Below, in pieces: positions 24,590-37,265 of a stretch of 64,000 nucleotides of DNA; within the stretch, counting starts at the first letter, position 1, and every line of letters starts with the position of its first letter. Source of the DNA: Callorhinus ursinus (taxonomy: Eukaryota > Chordata > Mammalia > Carnivora > Otariidae); contig NW_020312968.1 in assembly GCF_003265705.1 (NCBI RefSeq), positions 8,956,593 to 9,020,592 of the forward strand. Direction: 5' to 3'. Under the pieces are notes generated by a model. The model did not search any database, had not been told where the DNA came from, and saw only the letters and a program-made list of their open reading frames with translations. The translations under genes were made by a program, and so were the position numbers.

Positions 24590-25055
24590 TTTTTGAAACC
24601 TGAATTTAATTTCTTTTACTTAAAACCTTTTGATGGTTTCTCATTTCCTTTATAAAAAAAAAATCCCAAAAGCTCACGCTGGCCTGCCACACCCACGGTG
24701 TATGTCCTAACTCCATATTCTTCCAATCTCCTGCCCATGGTGCAGCGACACTAACCTTCTCATTGCTTGGGTTGTCCAGCTCTTTCCATACTCAAGACCT
24801 TCACAGATGCTGTTCCCTCTGCCTGGATTCCTCCCACTCTCCCAGCTAGTACTCTCTCCCCCCAGAAAAGCCTTCCCAGGATCTCTCCCGTATTCTCTCT
24901 CAGAGCCCACTCTTCATTTCTTCCATAGCACGTGCCACAATGTGTAATTCTAAGTTTATTTGTGTATATATTTGTCTAACATTTCTCTTGCCCGTTGAAA
25001 TGATTGTTAGCCAGTGAGGGCAGGACCTGATTTGTTCACTAGCATATCCCCCAGG
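24590..25055 (+). repeat. L2 segment
   Basis: Phrases such as TGCTGTTCCCTCTGCCTGGA and GAGGGCAGGACCTGATTTGT are typical of the L2 3' region. Confidence 0.7.
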
Positions 25056-25494
25056 AGTTAGTTTGGCCGATGACTATAGGTTTTTGTAGTGTCTGTATTT
25101 CTACAAGTTAAGCCACCTCTAAGAAAAGAATTCATGATTACAGGTATAAAATTGCAAGGGCCCCTTTCAAGGCCCTTCCCAGGGCCTGTGCAAGTAAGGT
25201 GGTCTGAAACATAAGTTTCCTTAGTGTATGGTAAGCACACCCTGGTGCCCAGGGTATAAATAGCCATTACATAAATGAATAAGACACTAACCCTTGAAAA
25301 CAAGCTCTTTGCAGATGAATCTACAGGAGTGGGCTTGACAGGGGATGCCATCCAAGTGATTAGGTAGGTAATCCTTATACAGGGGAGGTCAAACTCGTTT
25401 CTTACAGTTCCTTGCAGACATAACCATCAAGTGCCCCCCCCCAACATCTTCCAATAGTTTTTATAGCTTTTATTGCCTCACAAAATATTTTTCA

Positions 25495-25745
25495 TTGAGT
25501 AAAATACACATAACATAAAATTTACCATTTTAACCACTTTAAAGTATACAATTCAGTGGCATTTAGTACATTTACAGTGCTGGGCAACCATCACCACTAT
25601 CCAGCTCCAAAATATTTTCATCACCCCAAAAGGAAACTCTATACTCATTAAACAGTAACTCCCTCGCCCCTGGCCACCAAGAATTGGCTTTCTGTCTCTA
25701 TGGATTTGCCTCTTCTGGATGTTTCATGTGATTGGAATCTAAGAG
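25495..25745 (-). repeat. Old L1 fragment, antisense
   Basis: Contains ACAATTCAGTGGCATTTAGT, CATCACCCCAAAAGGAAAC and TCTATGGATTTGCCTCTTCT in the order of a reversed L1M 3' region. Confidence 0.8.
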
Positions 25746-26018
25746 CTCTTTAAAGGCACTGCTCTATCTAAAGGGAAGAGTGAGGTAATTTCCAAAGGTT
25801 TGGCTGTTTAAAGAACTGGCAGACAGTCGCGCTAGCACAGCAACTTAAATGCCTTTTTTTTTTTTAATGGCCAAACACAAGATTACCAATCGTTTTTACT
25901 TCTTTACAGTTGCCTTTTTTTTAAAGTGGCCATCTTGAGTGATGTGGAGTAAGAACAGCAGATGGAGCATGAATACTACCCCCACCCCAGTCCCCACATG
26001 CACAGACTCCTGATTTAC

Positions 26019-26162
26019 CGATGCCTGATGTGTGGTCTCCGGTCCGATACATGTTTGGTTTTACTTTCACCCGGGTCCAGCCTGGACCTTCTTTATCTTG
26101 ATAAAAGTTGCAGAGATCTTCCTCAAAATTGCAACTGGCTTCCACGGCACTGAAAGGAAGCT
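26019..26162 (-). CDS. MAMDC2: MAMDC2 exon 8: start of MAM domain 3
   Basis: This 144-nt exon is symmetric, phase 1 at both ends. The first two bases complete Glu. It runs through the linker LPFSAVEA, then SCNFEEDLCNFYQDKEGPGW with the two opening MAM cysteines, and ends with GDHTSGIG, the last Gly split. The acceptor is GTTCAG and the donor GTAAAT. It corresponds to exons 5 and 11, and the closing GDHT.G.G motif is shared with exon 11. Skipping it would be in frame but would remove two MAM3 cysteines. Confidence 0.94.
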
Positions 26163-27009
26163 CTGAACAAAGGAGAACCGAAGTTAAAGCGCCAGACCCA
26201 AGGGTCTCAAAGGACTACATCAACTGGTTGACAAATACATACACATTTGTGCCAGGGAGACTGAATAAATAAAGCACAACAAAATATTTTTACCCTAATG
26301 GCATGCTGACAGGTTAGCATCAAAATAACATCTCAGCATGACAGGAAAATTGTTCTTTTCCTCCCTTAAGGGATGGAGGGAAGGAGCTCTGTTCATACTC
26401 TCTATAAAAAATAAAGAAGTATCAGACTTCAAAAGAAATTTCCTTTCATAATGTAAAGACTGGGAGCAATACTCACATACTTCTTCACATTCATAGAAAA
26501 TTGAAGAGAGGGAAAAAGGTAAAGATTTTAAGGAATTTTTAATTTTTCTCTAAGACAGGTATTTTAGAAATAATATTTTCCAGAAATAATTTTCCTTTGT
26601 TGATCAATCTCTGTGTCACCAGCACAGCCGCTATCTATTTATAATTGACATTAGTAGTAGGAGCCAATCTGCTTGAAGAAAATCATTGCTCAGTATAAAT
26701 CACACTGTTCAAAAAGTCACACCAATTTCATCACCCATGCTGCTATTATTTTGGCTTTTGCTGAGTTCTGGTATCATTTACCCTGGTCTATAAATACCAC
26801 CTCATTCCGGATTGCCTGGAGGGAATGGAACATAAAAGGTGTCTGCTCTTTTGAGAATAACATGGAACAGCAACAAGTGATTGTAAATCTCACTGTTCAG
26901 ATTGTCTGAGTCCAGAGGGGATGTGACTGCCACAGTTTGGGACACATTCAATGTAGCCAACTGTGATCTGTTCCGCATGCTGACATACACTAGTCTAAGC
27001 TTTTAGGGC

Positions 27010-27600
27010 CAGATAAAGAGGGCACTGTTTTGAATAACTGGGAAATCACCTCCAGAGAAACATCTGAGTTCTGGAAGCAGTGACCTGATGAAACAGGGAG
27101 ATGTTTATGGACAAAAACTCACTATACTCTCAATTCCTCAATTTCCAAAGCAAGAAAACAGTCAAGTGGGCTGAGGAGCTGGCCCAGATTAAAGGGGATG
27201 AAAGAGGCATGACAACTAAATGCTATAAAGCACCTGAGATTCACTCTTGGTCCAAGAAAACAAAGAGCCATAAAGGACAGTATTGGGACAACTGGTGAAA
27301 TTAGCATGTAAGCCATGGATTAGTTGATAATATTGTATCAGTACCAAATTTCCTGAACTTTATAATTATCTGATAGCATGTGGAAAATGTGCTTGGTTTT
27401 AGAAAATACACACTGAAGTATTTAGGGGTAAAGGGGCATAATGTCTGCAACTTACTCTTACATGGTTGATAAGGCAAATGTGGCAAAATGTTAACAATTT
27501 GTAGATCTGAGTAAAGAGTCTAGGAGAGTTCTTTATAGTATTCTTGCAAATTCTGTCTGAGTTGAAAATGATATAAATATACTAAATTAAAAAAAAAAGT
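27010..27600 (+). repeat. Old L1 3' UTR
   Basis: ACTGAAGTATTTAGGGGTAA, GCAAATGTGGCAAAATGTTA and TATTCTTGCAAATTCTGTC are in the order of an L1M 3' UTR, ending in poly-A. The 65-codon frame at 27101 falls inside it. Confidence 0.8.
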
Positions 27601-30024
27601 GACCAACATCACCTTAAAAAAACAAAAAAAGAATAGGAACAAAATGTTCCTATATAATTGAATCCCAAATGTATCTCAGGTGACAGGGACTTGCAAGTGT
27701 ACAAAGCGAGCACCCTGATGAACCAGAGAGGAGAAAAGGAAATGAAGAGCCTTCTTAGTGCTCTAAGGCTAATGGGTTCACCTACACATTGCTGTGCCTG
27801 GCTCCGGGAGCACCAGGGAGTATCTTTAAGCTATGAAGATGAAGTCTTCGAAAAATGAATATGATGTCATAAAGACAAGCCTCCTTTGACACCAACCCCC
27901 CTAATGTATATTTGCAACCAGGAGAAACCCCATACTGGTCTCCAGTCTTAGTTACCCCTCTGCTACCTGGTAATGAAAAAGTAGATGAAAACCCACAATC
28001 TACAGATGGCCGTCTGGCTCCCAAAAGCCATTCGCAAAGAGAACGGCAGGTCAGTGAAATCACTCATCAGGGATATATCCCAAGGAATATACCCCCAGGC
28101 GGCCACAAAAGAACCATAACCCATTCATAAGGTGTGCAGGAGAGGCGAGAGGTGGTATTAAAACTTAAAAGGAAGCAAGACTCAGTTCTATCCATGGTGA
28201 CAAACTGAGTCATGCAGAAAAGATGTTTCTGAGAATGCGATTATAGTCCTTTGCTAAATACCTGGTCCTCGAAATGGATTTGTCTGGGGTCCTGAGAAGG
28301 TCTGATAAAAAGAAAATCTCAAAAGCATTTTTCACCCAGAATGCTGCTTCTGCTATGAGACAGTGTCTAATTCCTGAAGACGGGGCCAGAGGGCCTGTTT
28401 GTGACCCAAATGAGCTCACCAGAGATCGGGGGTGGATGGAAAGCTCTTGCTTAAGGCTTGTTTCAGAGCATCTGGGCCAAGCGGCCATGACGGTTGAGCG
28501 CTAATGACCTCTTTGAAGCGCAGGGAGGAATCGGAGGCAGTTGGAAGCCCTTGAACATCAGTTGATCAGAAAAAAAAGGGGAGGGGCGGAGAAAGGCCCT
28601 TTGAACAAGGTACCAAAAAGCAACACAATGTAAGATGTAGTTAATTACTTGCTTTCTGACATTTGAACTTTTTAGAAATGAGAAGCTTTGAAGATACTCT
28701 AATCAGATGGAGGGTGCTGCCTTTGAGAAGACTCTTTGGCAGCATTTCTCATCCTGAAGTTCATGGAGATGGATTCCGCAACAGCCCCAGAGATCTAGAC
28801 GCTCATCAGCAGCCTCTTCAATCCTCGGCCCCTGTAGCACTTGCGACAGCAGGGTGCCGCGTGCTCTGTAGGCTGCTAAACTAGCATAGGGGTTTTATTT
28901 TAGCACAAGCCAGCCCAAAAGCAGGCTGAGACCGCTCAAAGCTGGCTTGGAGACAGAGTGAGTGGGACCCGGCGCCAGACGGAGCAGTCTTGCTGGAGCA
29001 GGGGCTGGGCCGCTGACCAGGCTATGGAGACACTTGAGGTCTGAGCTAAGGCAACTATAGCTGTAACCAAGGCAACATCCGGAGCCAGGTTTCCAATCAG
29101 ACATCAAACGGACAGTGTGTTGTTAGGGAATAGGCATAACTGGGATTTAGGCCCAGGCAGACATCCTTTGAGGGGTATATCCATGAATCCATGAGTGTCA
29201 GGACCCTTCCAGTCCCTGGCCTGGGGGTGGGCTGGACCGAGGCCCTGAGAGGAGATTGGTCCTGAGGATGGCATAGCAGTGGGAGCTCTCAGTTTGGGGT
29301 TGGGCATTAAGACAGGATCTCTACAAGTGCATGGATTCACCTGTCAGCCATTCAAGGACTTACAGCCTAGAAGGAGAGCTTACTCCTACAATCTAGGTGC
29401 TGGGCCAAACGTGGTGGTGGACGGGGAGGTCGTGGGTGGAAGAGGCTTGGAAAGGGAAGTGCCCTACCTCAAGCAGGTGGAGTGGGGAGGTGTCACTGTC
29501 CTCTGGCAGCATCCTGGGGGAATACTTGGGGAGTTACATGACACTGGTATTTAACACCTGTGAGTCTATGATGGGTCCCAGGTCTGGGAACCTGGATTAA
29601 CTCTAAGCCCAACCAGATGGTGGGAATGAGACGCTTCATATGTTGAAGTAATTCCTGTCTCAGCCTTCTTGGGGAGATGAGGGAAGAAAATGCTAGATCC
29701 AGCTGGGAAAAGCAGAGACAACAAGTCTGGAGCTAACCAAGATAAGGAAAAAAAAAATGTTGGCACCTGTTATGAAACAGAAGGGCATAAACTATTTGTG
29801 AAATGTGAGATGAAGTATGAAAATTGGAGGGCTCAGCATCTAAGACTCAGAATCTGGCCCACAGCTGCTGAAGGAAAGGCATCAAGCAGGCTACTGCTCA
29901 TCCCTTCACCAAGGTGGTGCCCTTTGCTGGTTCTCTTCAGTTTCAATCTGACTCTCTGGTCCCCAGTGAAGGGGCAGGCGTATTTTGAAACTTAAGTAAA
30001 TAACATGAAGCCTCATGGCCAAGC

Positions 30025-30235
30025 ATTTTCTGTGTTCCATACTCTGCTAAGGCCTTCACGGACATACACTCATCTTCCCAACTGTGCAGAACAGATTCTT
30101 CTAACGTCGTCCCACAAATGTGGAAACAGAATCTCAGAGAGGTTAACATGCCCAAGGTCACCCAGTTGGTAAGTGGCAGAGTAGGGATGTGAATCCAAAG
30201 TTCTGGTTCAGGAGCATAACACTAGGATCACACAA
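30025..30235 (-). repeat. MIR
   Basis: Core CCCAAGGTCACCCAGTTGGT and AAGTGGCAGAG in reverse orientation. Confidence 0.75.
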
Positions 30236-31260
30236 TTAAACCATTTTAAAGCAAAGTTGCCAGGTGGGGAAGTTCTAAAAACCAGTGTGGAGCGGCTAAC
30301 CTAATTACGTGAAAGTGAATTGTTGGTGGTCCCTGCAGAGAAAGGGTCTGTATGTGGGCTGAATTTTGCAGACAAATAGTCCTTATTTTGCTGGAATCTT
30401 TCTTTTCTTTTCACCAGTCATTGGGAAAGCGCTCCCACAGATTCTGTATCTTTTTAAAAAAGGGAGAGTGCTTCCAAACATTACTTGTAAGGTGGTTCGG
30501 TAGATACTGTGACCTCCCACCTGACTCTTCACCCCATTGTCTACCCCGTGCAGATATTGAATAAACACCTCTTCTCCCCTATGAATAACTTGGAAATAGA
30601 AAAGTTCAATGTAAATGCCTAGTGACAAAGAGGAGAAACTTTCCAAAAATAATGATAAAGAGGTTGTGAAATTACTATTAACATCACTGAAATATTAGCT
30701 GATGAGATAAGGGAGCAGTCAGATTTTTGAGAAGCAAATTAATGTTGGTTTCTGTGTTCTAATTTAGAGACTCTGAATCTTGGGGTTACAGTTTGGATTA
30801 AATCATTTCAATGAAAATATGTAAATACACATATCTAGTCTGGTTCTGTTTCACTAGCTTTTTTTTCTTTTTTAAAATTAGAATTAGTAAAAAATAATAT
30901 TTGGTTTTAGCACATTAGAGTGTTTCTCTCTAACTTGGGGGTAACACTTTAGCTCAAGTAGAAAATATTATCCTTCTCAGTCCCCTTGCTTGTAGAATAC
31001 ATCTGAAGCTATATGAAATTAGACACCAATTTTATCTTAAGTGAAAGTCAGACTATAAGCACCAGGTTCAAAAATTTACTTCCCATGCTCTAAAAACTCA
31101 GAATGAGGGCTCATTAATAAGATGGGACAACCACTGTCTCCCTGGGGCCTCTCAAAAAAAAAAAAAACCACTAAAAGGTAAGGTCAATTGCATTTATCTG
31201 GGTTATCATGAATACAGTGTCATCCTTCTTATTCTAGAACATTTGTTGTCTTCTCATTTC

Positions 31261-31445
31261 TTTTTTTTTTTAAATATTTATTTGAGAGAGAGGGAGATAG
31301 TGAGAGAGAGCATGAGCTGGTGGGGGAGTTTGGGGGGAGAGAGAAGCAGACTCCTTGCTGAGCACGCGGCTTGATTTGATGACCCTGATATCCATGACCT
31401 GAGCTGAAGGCAGACGCTTAACCGACTGAGCCACCCATATACCCC
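31261..31445 (-). repeat. SINEC element
   Basis: Antisense SINE with a poly-T side, GA-rich body and a GCCACCCATATACCCC head side. Flanking copies CTAGAACATTTGTTGTC (31234) and CTAGGACATTTGTTTTC (31445) are the duplication. Confidence 0.9.
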
Positions 31446-32100
31446 TAGGACATTTGTTTTCTAATTTACTTTGAATTGATTTGCTTACTTGTCTTCCCAG
31501 AAAGTAAGAATTTCCTCTCTTTTCCAAACACCAAGTTTATGGAAATTACAAAATTGGCCAGGATAAAAGAATTTGAGGATTTACTTAGAAAGAGAAATTA
31601 AATTAAGTCCATGATATAAATATCATAAACTCTCATAGAGATGATGTACCAAATATTAGCATCTTTAAACATGGAGACATTTATAGGTCTTGGGTACATA
31701 AAATTAGAAAGAGTTTTTATCATTCTGCTTGGTAGAGTTTGAGTTTTTTCCACCTACTCAGCCACCTGTGTATGGATCTAAGATATCCTTTAAAGAGAAA
31801 GATGGGGAGGGAATGTGTTCGTATTCTTCAGTTTTCATTACCTAGTAGGTAGGGACGGCCAAAGCTCCTTAACACAAGACAAGTGGCCCTGTGGTGTCAA
31901 AAAATTCAAATTCACTCTGTGAAGGGGGAAAAAAAGCATAATGTAGCAGAAAAATGACTATTCGATTAAATAATTTTGTAAAGGAGGAGTTAACAGGAGA
32001 GGTGAGAAAATTAGAAAGAATTAAATCAAGTCCTGACCCCAGGCATCTACCAAGAAAGGAAAATTCCAGATGTGAGCCAGAAGAGAAAGAGAATGCTTAC

Positions 32101-32194
32101 CTGTCTGATTCTGGCAGTGAACAGGAGAGAAAGAAATGTCATCCAGAGCAACATATCCTCCTTTAGGACCGTTGAAAGCAACTTCAAAAATAAC
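32101..32194 (-). CDS. MAMDC2: MAMDC2 exon 7: end of MAM domain 2
   Basis: This 94-nt exon enters in phase 0 and leaves in phase 1 (31 codons plus G). It reads VIFEVAFNGPKGGYVALDDI and ends PVHCQNQT. The VALDDI motif is the hallmark of the last strand of a MAM domain. The cysteine of PVHC is the fourth of MAM2. NQT is a potential N-glycosylation site in the linker before MAM3. The acceptor is preceded by CCCTGCAG and the donor is GTAAGC. Its length and phases are identical to those of exon 10. Confidence 0.94.
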
Positions 32195-32273
32195 CTGCAG
32201 GGAAAGATGACGGATTGTTACAGGTTTACATATTTTCTGTCAGGCTTCAGAGCTCTTAGCTATGATTTATGGA

Positions 32274-32424
32274 TTTTTAAAAAGATTTATTTATTTGAGA
32301 GAGAGAGAGTGAATCCCAAGCACGCTCCACGCTGAGCGTGTAGCCTGACATGGGGTTCGATCTCATGACCTGAGCTTAAACCAAGAGTTGGACCCTCAAT
32401 GGACTGAGTCATCCAGGGTCCCCT
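32274..32424 (-). repeat. SINEC element close to exon 7
   Basis: Antisense SINE, slightly shortened, between CTCTTAGCTATGATTTA (32251) and CTCTTAATTATGATTTA (32424). It starts 80 nt upstream, in the transcript, of the exon 7 acceptor. Confidence 0.88.
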
Positions 32425-32771
32425 CTTAATTATGATTTAAAATGATGTGGCCGGCAAGCCAGGTGATGGCAAGTTGTAAGTGATTAGGAATCATGTTCCT
32501 AAATCTAGGGCAGCTCCCGACTTGATCTATAGTTTCTTGAAGGGGGAGGGAATACTAAGCCCTAAGTTGTATTTTATTGGTGGATTTTTCCCCTCACTTG
32601 TGTGTATATCACTCTCTGACAGAACCACAGACTCGACAATTTGCATGATGACCGTCAATTGAAAAAACAATAGGCTCCCTGCTGAAAGCAGGCCAGGCTC
32701 TCCAACTGCCCTTCACAGAGAACTAAGACCCTGAAGGGTTCTTTCCCTTTTTCACACATGAAATTCTTTGA

Positions 32772-32970
32772 GGGGCACCTGCGTGGCTCAGTCGTTAAAC
32801 GTTTGCCTTCAGCTCAGGTCATGATCCCAGGGTCCTGGAATCGAGCCCCATGCCGGGCTCCCTGCTCAGCCAGGAGTCTGCTTCTCCCTCTCCCACTCCC
32901 CTGCTTCTGTTCCCTCTCTTGCTGTCTCTCTCAGTCAAATAAATAAATAAAATCTTAAAAAAATAAAAAA
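32772..32970 (+). repeat. SINEC element
   Basis: Sense SINE with head GGGGCACCTGCGTGGCTCAG, TC-rich body and AAATAAATAAATAAAATC tail. GAAATTCTTTGAG / GAAATTCTCTGTGAG flank it. Confidence 0.9.
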
Positions 32971-33689
32971 GAAATTCTCTGTGAGGGTTCTGGACAAAGA
33001 TGCAGAATCAAAGAGGATAACCTGTCTGCTAAGGCGAAATCAGGCACCAAATTCTAGGTATGGATGTCAGCATTTTAGCATGTCCACGTACATCCAAATG
33101 GTCAGAAAGAACATGAGGTTGTTGAGTTCAACCCTTTCGTGTTTCTCCCTGCTCTGCCACCAGCTTGCACCCTGACGGTCAATTGACTACCTTCTGCCTG
33201 TGCCCATGGGGATCAGGAGGGGTGCGCACAGCTCTGCACACAGTGAGGAGCATGGTGGGAAAACGGCCCCAGTGTGCAGCCCACTCTAATGAATTAACAC
33301 GAGAAGATGCAGTGTTGGCAGGTGTTGAAACTCAGGCCAGACAGAAGACATGAATGCATGACATGAGCTTGGTGTGATACAGCAGGACAGGGTGCAGATG
33401 GTCCTGAAGTGGGGAACCCAAGCCTGGTCTTAAGGGGAGCCTGCTACTCAGCTTCCTCAATTGCTGACACACGGGAGTTCAGGCCTGATGTGTCTGGACC
33501 TACCAAATCATGAAGAGGACTGGATCTCTAGATTTTTATTGGAAATCTTTGAATTTTTCAGTGTTGGCAATTTATTCAAACACTAAAATGAACGCGGAAA
33601 AACAAGGGACACACAACCCACCGCTCTAGCAGCCAGGCAAATCACTGTGGGCAAGGTCTGACCCCTAGGTGTCTAGTTTTCAAACCTCT

Positions 33690-33910
33690 TCTAAAGAGAA
33701 GGGTGTCTTGGAGGCAGACAGACTAGAGTTCAAATCCCATTTCTGTCACTAGCTAGGTGACCTTGAATACCTTGCTAACCCTCTTAAGGCTTTGCCTTTG
33801 TTATTTATAAAACAGGTATAATAACCCCTACCTTGTAGGACTATTGAGATTAAATGAGATGAGGTACATATATATAAAGCCCCTAGCATGGAGTCAGGTG
33901 CATCCTGAGC
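33690..33910 (+). repeat. MIR
   Basis: CAAATCCCATTTCTGTCACT, GCTAGGTGACCTTGAATACC and GAGATTAAATGAGATGA follow the MIR consensus. Confidence 0.75.
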
Positions 33911-35224
33911 TCTGTACTAAATTCATGCGGATTTCTCCAGGTTGACCCCCTCTTCAACCCATATTCGGGTTTGAGCCTACTTAGCTGCTAATTAGCTCAA
34001 GCAGGTTCCTTCCCTCCTCCAGGTCTTAGTGTCTCTGGTTTTGAAAATAAGGGTGTGGAGGAGATGGTCCGGTTCAGCTTAACAACAATGGTCCTATAGA
34101 CACTTGGATTCTGCAAAATCTAAGAAGGGCCCCGGAGATTTGTTGCTGGCAAAGGTGAGGGGGGAGGCTAGGAACAAAGGGGACAGAAGCAGACAAGTGA
34201 GAAGGGGCAACGGAGCCCACAAACACAGCACAGGTCCCCGGCGTTTCACTTTCAGGGTGCTCGCTGATCAAGTGAGTGGCAGAGCTTGATCTTACTGAGT
34301 AGGTGGGGTGAGAATGCTTCTAATCAGAATTTTTAAATCACAGCCCATGTGCCAGCTGTTCCCTCTTGTTCGGAAAAGGGGGTCTTAGATGTTTGCTTTC
34401 CTTTTTAAAATTCATTTGAGAATACGGTGACATTAAATTCCCTGGGTTCTGCAGAGTATTTAGTTCCTTTGGCGGCAATTTCCAGTAGTGGCATTGTGAG
34501 TCAGATTGCTGGAGCAAAAGCACGCACAAGGGAAGCAAAAGAATACGTATTGAAGTGGGGTAGTGTCCAGAATTGCGACTTTTCAAGCACTGATATAAAA
34601 GAAAATTCAGCAAAGTCTCACTCATACAAATGCTGCCCAGGGAGTTTGTGGTCGGATGGAAGGAGTTTGCAAAGAGACTGTCATCGCTGCGTGTGTGACT
34701 CATATGACTTTAATAGAAGGAAACATTTCTGAAACAGTATGTGCATTTCTTTTCCTCCTTATAACCCAAACTCAGAAAATTTTCCACTGGGCTGCAAGAG
34801 CAAACCAAGGCCTCGTCAGACTTGGGGATAGGAAAGAGCGCATGGCCTGCAAAAGGCATGGTGCTCTCTCTGGAGCTGGGGAGGGGGGCAGGAGGGGACC
34901 TGAAGGGAGTATGGGGAGTGGCAGGCCTGTCTTCAGTAGACAGAACATGTCACCGACCAATCCAATGCAAACACTCTCCGAAGCCCCACACAGGTGAGCA
35001 GATAACACCACCCAGAAGCATGCAGAGAAGAATCCACCTCTTTTGCGCTCTAACGGGAACTACAGGAGCTATTACCAAAGGCACAAAGCACAAACTAGCG
35101 GATGTTAACAAACCTGTGGTAACTAAGACTCTATGTATAGCTCCAAATCTGCAACCACAATGTTGCACCCACTGATTCTAGGGGTCCTCTGGGGTCCTCA
35201 GACAGAGCTGGGCCTCTGCCTTCA

Positions 35225-35440
35225 GCTCTAGGTCAGATTTGAGTCCTGGACTTTCCTAAGTGCCTGGCACTCACCAGCTGTATGACCTAGATAAAAAAGA
35301 GCAAACTGCTTGGGCTCTCTTTTTCCTCCTTCCTTATCTGCAATGTGGGGATAATTTTATCTACTTTGGTTTGTTGTAAGTACTGGAATACACACATAAA
35401 AAGAGATATGTATTAATATACGTGCTTAGAAAATAGGCCC
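35225..35440 (+). repeat. MIR
   Basis: CCAGCTGTATGACCTAGATA and TTATCTGCAATGTGGGGATA match the MIR order. Confidence 0.65.
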
Positions 35441-36124
35441 ACAATGATGAACACCAAAATGTTAGTGTTCTCATCCTTGCAGGCTCAGCCTGGGTGGTTT
35501 GAGTTTGTTTTGCTTTCCTGGTTTTCTAATTCTTCTGCACTGGATATTTATCACTCATGTAACTACAAAAAGTTTTAAAACTAGAGCACCCAGCCTTGTT
35601 TCAAACTGGGGCCACAATGATAAATCTTTCTAATACTGAGGACATTATTTATACTGTAAAGGAGGAAAGAAGAAAATAAGTTGGCTTTTTTTTCCTCTTC
35701 TTCTTCTTTTCTATCTCTAGAAAGTCTCTTCCTTCAAGTAAGAGAAAGGTTCATCCCTGCTCTCAGGAATGGAAGTTCAAGGGTGGGTTTCACCCTAGAG
35801 GGCCTTCCTCTCTTTTGAAGTCATGACCACAGTGTGGGTTGAGAGGGCACGTGCGCCCAAGAAATGTCATTGATGGACTGGATTTTCCCTATTTGTCCTT
35901 AGGGAAAACAGTCTTGGTAGAAAGCAGAAAGATTCAGGAATAAGAAAGGAAGAGGGAGAAACGGAGGGGGCCCAGGGAAGGAAAGGGAAGATGAAGATGG
36001 ACACACAACAGAGAAGAACGGAGCAGTGTGGCCCGGTGTCTCCCGATCCGCAGACGCGCGAGTCGGCAGCATCCCCGCACAATGCACAGTGGTGAGGCCA
36101 GGGCGCACCTGCCTCCATACCTAC

Positions 36125-36381
36125 CTCCATGGGGTATGGCGCGCTGAACTCCACCTCAGCCAGATTCCAGGCAGCATTCCCTGGCTGGTCCATTTTCCAG
36201 ATTTCCTCGTAAAGGCCGGCCCCATCCCGAGTATAGAGGGAGAAGCTATTGTCATTCCCCTGCTGGAGTTGGTAATAAAACGACAGGCAGCCGGACATGG
36301 GGGCCGTGGTCATCGGGGAGATGAGCTGCGCCACCTCCTGGAAGTGCTTGACGTACACTGAGTCCACGTACATGTAGTGGC
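36125..36381 (-). CDS. MAMDC2: MAMDC2 exon 6: core of MAM domain 2
   Basis: This 257-nt exon enters in phase 1 (GC completes Gly) and ends in phase 0 after 85 codons. It opens HYMYVDSVYVKHFQEVAQL, contains the third MAM2 cysteine in GCLSFYYQLQ, and ends with SAPYPME. It is the exact structural counterpart of exons 3 and 9. The acceptor is TTTTCAG and the donor GTAGGT, followed four bases later by another GT (GTATGG), the same tandem arrangement as exon 3. The exon and the 100 bases after its donor are relatively rich in CpG for this AT-rich neighbourhood. An open frame on the opposite strand (36026-36361) is only its antisense shadow. Confidence 0.94.
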
Positions 36382-37084
36382 CTGAAAAGCACATGGACAG
36401 GACATGCCGTGTAAGACGGGCTGGGAGGGGGGTGGTTGCAGGTGACACAGTGTGATGCTGGGATTGATTTCAACACAATCCAGGGGGAGGGGCGGCAAGG
36501 ATGTGGAGGAGTTACGGCCACAAGACGTTTGGCCAGGGGTCCACGGGTATTGGGGCTGGAAGGGGGCTGTGAGGAGTTCAAAGGTGCTCTGCTAAATCCA
36601 AGCCAAGAACTGTCCGTTCTCTTTGCCTCACTTGTGGTTAAAGTAAAATACACATATACAAAGTACTGGAATTTTCACAAGCTGAACGCAGCTGTGGAAA
36701 GAAACAGAACATGACCCCAGGAGGCCCCCCCTTCTCCCAGGCCTTCTGTGAGTTACAGGATTTCCAAGAACATACCAAGGATACCATCTGTTCCTAAAGG
36801 GGCACAGAGGGACCTACCTTCCTGTACATCTTTACAATATACACAAAAAGTCAGCGAGTCTTCTTTGAGCAAAACTTAGATTTTTGACTTCAAACTGGAT
36901 GACAAGCTTTGCCTCTTTAACAGAACATGTAGCCACGGTTGGGATTTGGGAGGTTGGGCTTGGGACACCGCTCTTGGCGAGGCCTTGGTGGGCTCTGGGC
37001 CCGGAGGCTGACCTCTGTTAGAGGCATTTTGGTGAAAGAGAGGAACCAGGAGGCCAGAATGGGGGGAGCCTGGATTTGGCATTG

Positions 37085-37265
37085 TAGAGACCTGAGGTCA
37101 AGTCCTGCTGGGACCTCAAGCAAGTTACTGAATATCTCTGGCCTTCAATGTCCTAATCTCTATAGGGAAAACCAAATACTTCCCTCCCGGGGCTAGTTCG
37201 AGCATTACATGAGATTATGCATGTGACATGCTTAGCGTGGGCTTGGCACGTTGTAACTGCCTAAC
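37085..37265 (+). repeat. MIR
   Basis: CTCAAGCAAGTTACTGAATA and the following ACATGAGATTATGCATGTG part fit MIR. Confidence 0.65.

Larger units (their letters stand above)
23211..26018. other. Intron 8
   Basis: This 2.8-kb intron has a short MLT1-like start (about 23707-23740), a truncated SINE tail (23835-23910), an MLT1-type LTR (24172-24562), an L2 segment (24590-25055) and an antisense L1 piece (25495-25745). The 300 bases after exon 8 and around exon 9 look unique. Confidence 0.75.
26163..32100. other. Intron 7
   Basis: This 5.9-kb intron holds an old L1 3' end (27010-27600), a MIR (30025-30235) and a SINE (31261-31445). The GC-richer stretch 28260-29600 contains several short frames but no splice-supported coding sequence, and I cannot identify it. 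Confidence 0.75.
32195..36124. other. Intron 6
   Basis: This 3.9-kb intron has a SINE immediately after the exon 7 acceptor side (32274-32424), another at 32772-32970, and MIRs near 33690-33910 and 35225-35440. The frames at 34427-35175 on both strands show no family I recognise. Confidence 0.75.

Noticed and set aside
36026..36361. Plus-strand frame of 111 codons
   Set aside because: It is the exact antisense of MAMDC2 exon 6 and has no family resemblance or splice context of its own.
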